Shown here one piece after another: positions 39,394 through 44,943 of a DNA stretch of 44,943 nt. Both the position numbers and the translations under genes were made by a program. The first letter of the stretch is position 1, and each line of letters starts with the position of its first letter. The notes beneath the pieces were generated by a model. It was not told where the DNA came from. It worked only from the letters and a program-made list of their open reading frames with translations, and made no database searches. This DNA comes from a bacterium (GTDB taxonomy: Bacteria > Planctomycetota > Planctomycetia > Pirellulales > Pirellulaceae), in contig JANSWS010000014.1 in assembly GCA_024743355.1 (NCBI GenBank), positions 1 through 44,943 of the forward strand, given 5' to 3'.

Positions 39394-39872
39394 TGAAGTT
39401 CCGACACAAGAGCACGCAGGAAGAAAAGAATGAACTGCCGATGACGCCCATGATCGACATCGTCTTTCTGTTGCTCGTGTTTTTCATTATGACCTTCAAG
39501 ATCAGCGCCCAAGAGGGGGACTTCAACGTCAAGATGCCCCTGCAAGGTGATGGAACGCCGGTCGACAATACGCAGCTGCCACTCAAACTACGTCTCAGAT
39601 CCAATGGCGGCGGCGATCTCCAAGAGATCCTGCTCAATGATCGTTCTTTTGGCACCGACTGGAGTCAGGTCCGCGGGTACGTCGCCAGTCTGGTCGGCGA
39701 TGCAAGCGGCCCCACACAAGATGAGGGGCCGGAAGTGGAAATTGATCTCGACTACGACCTGTACTACGTGCACGTAATCGAAGCCATCACCGCAGTCACG
39801 GGCTATCGCAGCGGGGATGAAATTATCAAGCTAGTCGACCGCATCAAATTCGCTCCCCAGCGCAAGAATTGA
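39393..39872 (+). CDS. ExbD/TolR-family protein (second)
   Basis: A 159-residue paralogue of the preceding protein with the motif MTPMIDIVFLLLVFFIMTFK, keeping the proton-path Asp. Its periplasmic part is longer (IDLDYDLYYVHVIEAITAVTGYRSGDEIIKLVDRIKF) and differs clearly from the first ExbD, suggesting a heteromeric ExbD pair with distinct roles. The C-terminal codons and the stop lie inside an 18-bp tandem repeat. It is the last supported gene of the operon; xerD converges from the other side. Confidence 0.93.
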   Translation: MKFRHKSTQEEKNELPMTPMIDIVFLLLVFFIMTFKISAQEGDFNVKMPLQGDGTPVDNTQLPLKLRLRSNGGGDLQEILLNDRSFGTDWSQVRGYVASLVGDASGPTQDEGPEVEIDLDYDLYYVHVIEAITAVTGYRSGDEIIKLVDRIKFAPQRKN

Positions 39873-39931
39873 ACACAGCGCAAGAATTGAACACAGCGCA
39901 AAAATTCAACACAGTTCAAGAATTGAGCGCA
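39860..39931 (+). repeat. 18-bp tandem repeat, four copies, across the exbD stop codon
   Basis: Copies at 39860-39877 and 39878-39895 are identical (GCGCAAGAATTGAACACA); 39896-39913 differs at two bases and 39914-39931 at several. The first copy holds the last codons and TGA of the second exbD gene; later copies are in frame with each other (18 = six codons) but not with exbD. A 68-codon open frame (39869-40075, TTG start) overlaps but is weakly supported. Confidence 0.9.
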
Positions 39932-40167
39932 GCCGTTACCACTAACTCTCCCTCGGGAGAGTCGGACGTCTCAGCGGCCGGTGAGGGGCTTATCGCGGTA
40001 GGGACGACCGATGCCAGCCCAAACGGTTTATCCCGGCACACGCCCTTAGGTCGAATACGACGTCACTTTCGGTGAGGGGGTGACTTGGGTGCGGCATTGA
40101 TGGCGATCTGTGAAAGCCTTGGACAAACGCTACTTTCGCGGGAGCGCAAGGCAACGCTCTGACACTA

Positions 40168-41124
40168 TCAGGCTCGCGGATGAAACTGCTGGTGAATCCG
40201 CCTCAGCCGAGAGCTATCGACCTGAGTGTAAATCTGCGTCGTTTGTATGCTGGCATGGCCCAGCAATTCCTGGATCTGCCGCAGATCGGCACCTCCCGCC
40301 AGCATGTGCGTGGCAAAGCTATGTCTCAGCGTATGCGGACTGACCCGCGGATCGATTCCGACCCTGAGAGCGTAGCGTTTGACCAGCTCCCAAATCGCTT
40401 CGCGCCGCAGCCTTTTGCCGGTCCGTGAAAGAATGAGCCAGGGGAATAGAGCGGGGTCTCGTTCTCGCATCAGAGTATGCCGCTGATCTCCCATGTAGCT
40501 CTCGATCGCTTGTATGGCTCGCTGGCCGATGGGTACCATCCGCTGCTTGGAACCTTTACCTTCGACCAGGCAATACCCTTCCCGCAAATGCACATTGGCC
40601 ATCAACAGATGCGATACTTCCGATACGCGACAGCCGGTGGCGTACAGCAGCTCCAGGATGGCGCGGTCCCTTTGCCACAGCGGATCGTATTTTCGCGGAC
40701 TCATCAGAAAGTGATCGATGGATGCATGGCTGATGACTTTGGGAATCTTCTCCCAGGTCTTTTGCGTTCCCAACAGTTCCGATGGATTGTCTTTGACGAT
40801 GCCCTCCAATTGCAAATACTTGAAGAACATTCGGGTGGATACAATGGTCCGGGATATCGAAGTGGCGGCTAGGTTCAGTGATTGAAGCCAAGCCACAAAT
40901 TCGCTGAGATCGCTGAGTCCCACTCGGGCCAAAGATCGCCCGCCTAGCCAGCCTAAGAACCTCTGGATGTCCCTGCCGTAGGCTAAGACGGTATTCTCCG
41001 CCAAATGGCATTCAGAGCGAAGATAGTGGGTGTAGCGCTCCAACCAATCGCTATCCGTCGGCCCGGCGATCGGCTGGGCTTTGCCACCTCCATTCTGCCG
41101 TAATCGCTTCAGCTTACTCGGCAT
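40168..41124 (-). CDS. xerD: XerC/XerD-type tyrosine recombinase
   Basis: A 318-residue tyrosine recombinase for chromosome dimer resolution at dif. An N-terminal SAM-like DNA-binding domain (YTHYLRSECHLAENTVLAYGRDIQRF) precedes the catalytic domain with all conserved residues: Arg166 (ATGCRVSEV), Lys near 190 (EGKGSKQRMVP), His264 and Arg267 (SPHTLRHSFATHML), His290 (LLGHASIQTTQIYT) and nucleophile Tyr299. Length and motifs fit XerD better than phage integrases. ATG at 41124 is backed by AGGGG upstream; the frame runs on to 41214. It converges on the Exb operon. No dif-like site was identified here. Confidence 0.92.
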   Translation of the reverse strand: MPSKLKRLRQNGGGKAQPIAGPTDSDWLERYTHYLRSECHLAENTVLAYGRDIQRFLGWLGGRSLARVGLSDLSEFVAWLQSLNLAATSISRTIVSTRMFFKYLQLEGIVKDNPSELLGTQKTWEKIPKVISHASIDHFLMSPRKYDPLWQRDRAILELLYATGCRVSEVSHLLMANVHLREGYCLVEGKGSKQRMVPIGQRAIQAIESYMGDQRHTLMRERDPALFPWLILSRTGKRLRREAIWELVKRYALRVGIDPRVSPHTLRHSFATHMLAGGADLRQIQELLGHASIQTTQIYTQVDSSRLRRIHQQFHPRA

Positions 41125-41577
41125 AAATCCCCTACAAGTGTCACAAGCAAAACGGTTGTTCCCTTTGGTATGGGACCGAGTTTCATCCCGCCGGCAAGCA
41201 AGCCGTTGTCCCATCGCACCCCATGACGACAGCCGCGGTCAGCCGTTGAATCGAAACAATCGGACGACTCACTGCCACTTGATCTTGCTATTTTTCCATT
41301 CGCCGATGGGGTCACCCTTAATCTCACCGTATCTTTCTCAGAATCGTCGGTTTGATATCATGACTGTGGGGCTTTCACTTATCGGGGCCGATTCGTCGGG
41401 TCATGGCGGCGGACGAACCGGTTCTAGCGATGCTAGTGCCCTGTCAAAGCATGATTTTGGGATTGGCAGGAAAAAAGGCGGTTGGGAAAAAGGCGATTGG
41501 GAACAAGGGATCCGACATAAGTCTGAGACCCTTCGGGCAGCTATTGAAGATATTTGGGTTGGTGGGGAAATCGTACT
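41125..41577. other. Divergent 453-bp spacer between xerD and galE
   Basis: Should hold the promoters of both genes. From 41469 there is a short tandem repeat, GGAAAAAAGGCGGTTG then GGAAAAAGGCGATTG then a partial copy ending 41508. No gene, tRNA or clear terminator is seen; short open frames lack support. Confidence 0.5.
41469..41508 (+). repeat. 15/16-bp tandem repeat upstream of galE
   Basis: Two near-identical copies (41469-41484, 41485-41499) and a truncated third (41500-41508), about 70 bases before the galE ATG. Possibly a binding site array or a slippage product; nothing else shows its role. Confidence 0.6.
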
Positions 41578-42579
41578 ATGAGAATCCTTGTGATTGGCGG
41601 TGCTGGCTATGTAGGCTCGCACACCGTGCGTCAGCTCTTACGGACTGGGCACGACGTGTTCGTGTACGACAATCTCTCGAAGGGGCATCGCCAAAGCGTC
41701 AAAGATGCTGAACTGATTGAAGGTGAGTTGGCGGATCGTCAAAAACTGATTCGCATCTTCCGCGAACGCGAGATCGAGGCGGTGATGCATTTTGCGGCTT
41801 TCGCTCTGGTTGGCGAATCCGTCGCGCAACCGGCCATCTACTACCAAAACAATGTCAGCGCTACTTTGGAGTTGCTGGAAGCCATGCGGGCGGCGCAGGT
41901 CTGGCGGATCGTATTTTCGAGCACGACCGCAACCTACGGTCAACCGGAACGAATTCCGATCGCCGAGACGACTCCCCAGATGCCGATCAACCCCTACGGC
42001 TTTACCAAGCTCGTCATTGAGCACGCCTTGTCCGACTATGCTCAGGCCTATGGCTTCGGCTGCGCCGCGCTGCGTTATTTCAATGCTGCAGGAGCCAGTC
42101 CCGACGGTGACATCGGCGAAGATCACGATCCCGAAAGTCATTTGATACCCATCGTCTTGCAAACAGCTTTGGGGCAGAGAGAGCGGATCGGGATCTTCGG
42201 AAATGATTACCCGACCCCCGACGGAACCTGCATTCGCGATTACATCCATGTTGACGACCTGGCCGATGCACACTTGAAAGCTCTGGATCAACTCAGACCC
42301 TCCAGCAACCTGCAACTCAACTTGGGCACCGGACAGGGCCAAAGCGTGCTGTCGGTCATTGAGGCCTGCCGCAAAGTCACTGGTCATCCGATTCCGACCA
42401 CGGTCGAGGCGCGTCGTCCTGGCGACCCAGCGGAACTGGTAGCCGATAGTAGCTTGGCCAAAAAAGTACTGGGCTGGGAACCTCAATATCCGGACATCGA
42501 ATCCATTGTGGAAACAGCATGGAGATGGCATAGCGCGCATCCTCGCGGCTATGCCAGCCAGGCTGCGGCGGCACGTTGA
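41578..42579 (+). CDS. galE: UDP-glucose 4-epimerase GalE
   Basis: Interconverts UDP-glucose and UDP-galactose with bound NAD, supplying sugars for envelope glycans. It is 333 residues long. The NAD-binding GGAGYVGSHTV (residues 7-17), the catalytic STT (115-117) and YGFTK (Tyr140, Lys144) are all present, as are the FNAAGASPDGDIGEDHDPESHLIP and IRDYIHVDDLADAH segments. ATG at 41578 is preceded by GGGGAAA at a workable distance. A lipid acyltransferase gene follows after 83 bases on the same strand. Confidence 0.96.
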   Translation: MRILVIGGAGYVGSHTVRQLLRTGHDVFVYDNLSKGHRQSVKDAELIEGELADRQKLIRIFREREIEAVMHFAAFALVGESVAQPAIYYQNNVSATLELLEAMRAAQVWRIVFSSTTATYGQPERIPIAETTPQMPINPYGFTKLVIEHALSDYAQAYGFGCAALRYFNAAGASPDGDIGEDHDPESHLIPIVLQTALGQRERIGIFGNDYPTPDGTCIRDYIHVDDLADAHLKALDQLRPSSNLQLNLGTGQGQSVLSVIEACRKVTGHPIPTTVEARRPGDPAELVADSSLAKKVLGWEPQYPDIESIVETAWRWHSAHPRGYASQAAAAR

Positions 42580-42662
42580 AATTATGCCGATCCTCAAATA
42601 TGAGGGTCCTCCCGGGCACCCGACATGTTCCATCCTGGTAGGATTCGTTAAACTTCCTCGGC

Positions 42663-43892
42663 ATGCAAGAAATCATTGTCGAGAAGCCCTACGAGTTTGT
42701 TCCGCCTCACCGTGGGGACTGGGTTCCGTATTTCATCAAGAAGCTGAGACTCGCTGACCTCTACTTGAATTATTTCGAGGGAGTAACTTCGTCCGAAGTC
42801 CGGCATTTGGAACGCCTGCAAGAATCTCTCTCAGCGAACCACGGCATTCTGCTCGCACCCAACCACTGCCGCTACGCCGACCCGCTGGCCTTGAGCCCCA
42901 TCGCTGTCCAGACGGGCCGCTATCTGTATTCCATGGCCAGTTGGCACCTGTTCAATCAAGGTCGCTTGCAGGCTTTTGCGATACGCATGGTGGGCGGTTT
43001 CAGTATGAACCGCGAAGGCGTGGATCGGGCATCTCTCGAGACAGCCCAAGAAATCCTGACACAGGCGAAGCGTCCACTGGTCGTTTTTCCAGAGGGCACC
43101 GTCTTCCATACCAATGATCGCTTGCAACCCCTGCTGGATGGCGTTTCCTTTCTGACGCGTTCCGCCGCCCGCCGCCGAGAGAAGCTCGGATTGGGCAAAG
43201 TCGTCATTCATCCCGTGGCCATCAAGTACCTGTACCGGGGTGACTTGATCGCAACCATTATGCCGGTCATCAAATCCCTGGAGGAACGGCTCACGTGGCA
43301 CGAACCCTGCTCGGAGCTAACGATTCTGGAACGTATTCATCGCATCGGCGAAGGGCTCTTGAGCTTGAAGGAAGTTCAATTCCTGGGCAGAGCCCAAACG
43401 GGCAACTTGGCAGAACGGAAGCAAATATTGATTCAGCGTCTGCTAGATCCGCTCGATGAGGCGGTCATGGGGTCGATTCAACAAGAGTCGCTGGTGCCCA
43501 GAATCAAACAGCTTCGATCGAGATTGGTCCCCAAGCTCACCGAGGGTCAGCTTCCTCCGGCAGAGAAACAGAAGATTTGGAAGCAGCTGTCGGAAATCTA
43601 TGTGGCTCAGCAAATCGAGGCCTATCCCGAGGGCTACCTCGATGAACCGACGGAAACCCGCGTTCTGGAAACCGTGGAACGGCTGGACGAAGACGTCCAT
43701 GATCACGCCCGCACGCATCGCCCCCTGCACTGCATACTGGAAGTCGGAGAAGCCATCGAAGTGGAGCCGACCAAGCCGCCCAAGGGGCAGCGGGACCCAA
43801 TCATGCAGCAGCTGGAATCGAGTCTGTCAGGCATGTTGCATCGTCTGGCCGCGGAATCCAAACCCTTCGAAGATCGGATCGCACCCGGCTAA
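42663..43892 (+). CDS. PlsC-like 1-acylglycerol-phosphate acyltransferase with C-terminal extension
   Basis: A 409-residue acyltransferase of the LPLAT/AGPAT superfamily, making phosphatidic acid or acylating a related lipid. The catalytic HX4D motif is NHCRYADP (His68, Asp73) and the substrate motif is VVFPEGTVFHTND (Glu144), followed by VVIHPVAIKYLY. Residues after about 220 form a long helical and charged extension (LERKQILIQRLLDP, QKIWKQLSEIYVAQQIEAYP) absent from short PlsC enzymes; its role is unknown. There is no clear ribosome site before the ATG. No transmembrane helix is obvious, so peripheral membrane attachment is likely. Confidence 0.9.
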   Translation: MQEIIVEKPYEFVPPHRGDWVPYFIKKLRLADLYLNYFEGVTSSEVRHLERLQESLSANHGILLAPNHCRYADPLALSPIAVQTGRYLYSMASWHLFNQGRLQAFAIRMVGGFSMNREGVDRASLETAQEILTQAKRPLVVFPEGTVFHTNDRLQPLLDGVSFLTRSAARRREKLGLGKVVIHPVAIKYLYRGDLIATIMPVIKSLEERLTWHEPCSELTILERIHRIGEGLLSLKEVQFLGRAQTGNLAERKQILIQRLLDPLDEAVMGSIQQESLVPRIKQLRSRLVPKLTEGQLPPAEKQKIWKQLSEIYVAQQIEAYPEGYLDEPTETRVLETVERLDEDVHDHARTHRPLHCILEVGEAIEVEPTKPPKGQRDPIMQQLESSLSGMLHRLAAESKPFEDRIAPG

Positions 43893-43952
43893 ATTGGAGG
43901 CTGGCGGTTTACCAAGGGCGGTATCGCCACCGCCGACCCCAACCGACGATCT

Positions 43953-44008
43953 CAGCCAAGGATCGTCAGCCAAGGATCGTCAGCCAAGGATCGTCAGCCA
44001 AGGATCTC
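43953..44008 (+). repeat. 14-bp tandem repeat, about four copies
   Basis: Unit CAGCCAAGGATCGT is repeated exactly at 43953-43966, 43967-43980 and 43981-43994, with a variant fourth copy to 44008 whose end changes to CTC. It lies in the 239-bp gap before the ABC permease gene. The unit length is not a multiple of three, so it is noncoding. Confidence 0.9.
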
Positions 44009-44131
44009 AGTGGGGGCCACCGTTTGGAAATTCAGAACAAAACCCGCTGGCGGTAGCAGTCAAGATTGGCCGTCACGTTACAATCTGAGATCCTGATTGG
44101 CGTTTCCTGAACTTGGATATCACGTAGTTGT

Positions 44132-44943
44132 ATGATTGGACCGATTCTTGCCCGGGAATGGCTCGTAGCACCGCGTAAGATCCGATTCTATGCGCAGCGC
44201 GTCATTTTCGTGCTGGCCCTATTCAGCCTTGTCTGTACTGCCTGGGCTTTGTTGGCGGGCATCCAACAGGTACGCAACATCGGCGATCTATCGCGTTTTG
44301 GACTGCTGGTCTTTCAGATCGTGGCTCCGCTGGAATTGATCATCACCATCTTCCTGGCCGCCGTGGCCGCGGCCAGTACGGTAGCCCAGGAAAAAGACAA
44401 GCGAACCCTGATTCTGCTGCTGTTGACGCGGCTGACTAGTACGCAAATCGTACTGGGCAAACTCGGCTCCTGTCTGCTGAGTGTGATCAGCTTGATCTTT
44501 GCCGCCCTGCCCTTGCTGCTTTTGATTTCGCTGCTGGGCGGTGTCAGTGTGACGCAAGTCTTTGTCGCCACTGCCATCATCTTGGTCACCACATTTTGGT
44601 GCGGAGCACTGGCAAATCTGATTGCCTTCTGGCGAGAGAAGACCTTTCAAACTCTGGCCATCACCTTGATAGCGATTGTCGGCTGGCTGGTATTCTGTGA
44701 AGTGATTGCCTCGGGCGTAACACCCCTCGACCCGCGATGGGCGGAAGTACTTAGTCCGGTGCGAGCGCTGTGGGGCGTTTGCTTGCCGATTCAATCCGAT
44801 TCCTGGCTGCCCTTTCCCGGCGGCATTCCCGCGGTGCATTGCGTACTGGGAAGCTTGGCCGGGCTGAGTTTCGTGAGCATCGCCATCCTGCGATTGCGAG
44901 TCTGGAATCCCTCGCGACAGTTGCGGCCGCAAGCACCGGAGCC
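44132..44943 (+). CDS. ABC-2-type transporter permease, 3' partial
   Basis: An open frame from ATG 44132 runs to the window edge without a stop (270 codons visible). It starts MIGPILAREWLVAPRKIRFYAQR, followed by a first helix FVLALFSLVCTAWALLAG, a second LVFQIVAPLELIITIFLAAVAAAS, the coupling-helix-like segment VAQEKDKRTLILLLLTRLTSTQIVLGKL typical of ABC-2 permeases of the NatB/GldF kind, and further helices (VISLIFAALPLLLLISLLGG, VFVATAIILVTTFWCGALANL, ITLIAIVGWLVFCEVIA). Substrate is unknown and the ATPase partner must lie outside the window. No strong ribosome site was seen. Confidence 0.85.
   Translation, partial: MIGPILAREWLVAPRKIRFYAQRVIFVLALFSLVCTAWALLAGIQQVRNIGDLSRFGLLVFQIVAPLELIITIFLAAVAAASTVAQEKDKRTLILLLLTRLTSTQIVLGKLGSCLLSVISLIFAALPLLLLISLLGGVSVTQVFVATAIILVTTFWCGALANLIAFWREKTFQTLAITLIAIVGWLVFCEVIASGVTPLDPRWAEVLSPVRALWGVCLPIQSDSWLPFPGGIPAVHCVLGSLAGLSFVSIAILRLRVWNPSRQLRPQAPE

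Noticed and set aside
39869-40075. 68-codon frame starting at TTG after exbD
   Set aside because: Start lies in a tandem repeat and the product is low complexity; kept only as a remark under the repeat.
40168-41124. Integrase of a mobile island
   Set aside because: Length and motifs fit housekeeping XerD, and no att sites, tRNA or cargo genes lie nearby.
41638-42633. 331-codon minus-strand open frame
   Set aside because: Shadow of galE on the other strand; galE has full NAD and YxxxK motifs.
43953-44008. Possible CRISPR array
   Set aside because: Units are contiguous with no spacers and too short; a simple tandem repeat.
44288-44932. 214-codon minus-strand open frame rich in Gln, Asp and Gly
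   Set aside because: Antisense to the ABC-2 permease; its composition is what hydrophobic Leu/Ile/Val codons give in reverse.

Overview
The window is high-GC chromosomal DNA from a planctomycete, most likely of the Pirellulaceae type. The strongest taxonomic markers are a translationally coupled DUF1552 / DUF1592-family cytochrome pair with CxxCH haem motifs, twin-arginine-leader Gfo/Idh/MocA and N4-asparaginase proteins, a SUMF1-fold protein, a bacterial GlnRS, and an operon of long alpha-helical repeat proteins with ExbB and two ExbD proteins. I see no tRNA, rRNA, CRISPR array, integrase-bounded island, prophage or transposase, so this looks like core chromosome.

Layout. 1-2.3 kb: the end of an outer-membrane beta-barrel gene faces a PepSY-TM gene. 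2.3-5 kb: glnS, sharing one base with the PepSY gene, and a PhyH-type dioxygenase. 5.2-7.5 kb: secreted glycosylasparaginase and moeA on the plus strand. 7.5-16.1 kb: a long minus-strand series with an isochorismatase-ThuA fusion, mobA, a DUF423 protein, an M32 carboxypeptidase, a membrane-anchored alpha/beta hydrolase, a Gfo/Idh/MocA oxidoreductase and a SUMF1-fold protein. 16.2-23.9 kb: plus-strand apbE, the DUF1552-DUF1592 pair behind a good -10 box, an RluB-type pseudouridine synthase with a long basic tail, and a PyrK-like flavoprotein. 23.9-30 kb: minus-strand RRM protein, hemolysin III/PAQR protein, a Pro/Gly/Ser-rich lipoprotein, a degenerate HATPase protein, a pseudo-esterase and malate dehydrogenase. 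30.1-39.9 kb: a 987-residue envelope protein diverges from a five-gene TPR-TPR-ExbB-ExbD-ExbD operon. 40.2-44.9 kb: a XerD-type recombinase, galE, a PlsC-type acyltransferase and the start of an ABC-2 permease that runs off the edge.

The most system-like part is 30.1-39.9 kb. A proton-channel stator (ExbB plus two different ExbD proteins) is expressed with two large exported helical-repeat proteins, but no TonB, TolA, TolB or Pal is present. Divergent from it lies a protein that reads as two fused copies of a [signal - periplasmic domain - membrane anchor] unit with an internal signal peptide. A second theme is loss of catalysis in recognisable folds: an esterase fold whose Ser, Asp and His all appear replaced, a histidine-kinase-type ATPase fold without its N-box Asn, and a SUMF1 fold without the two formylglycine-generating Cys residues.

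The noncoding DNA also has structure. Two homologous 63-bp dyad elements lie 12 kb apart in opposite orientation, one next to a nested palindrome. Short tandem repeats occur at the exbD stop codon, before galE and before the ABC permease. All family assignments come from reading motifs in the translated sequence; no database search was possible.
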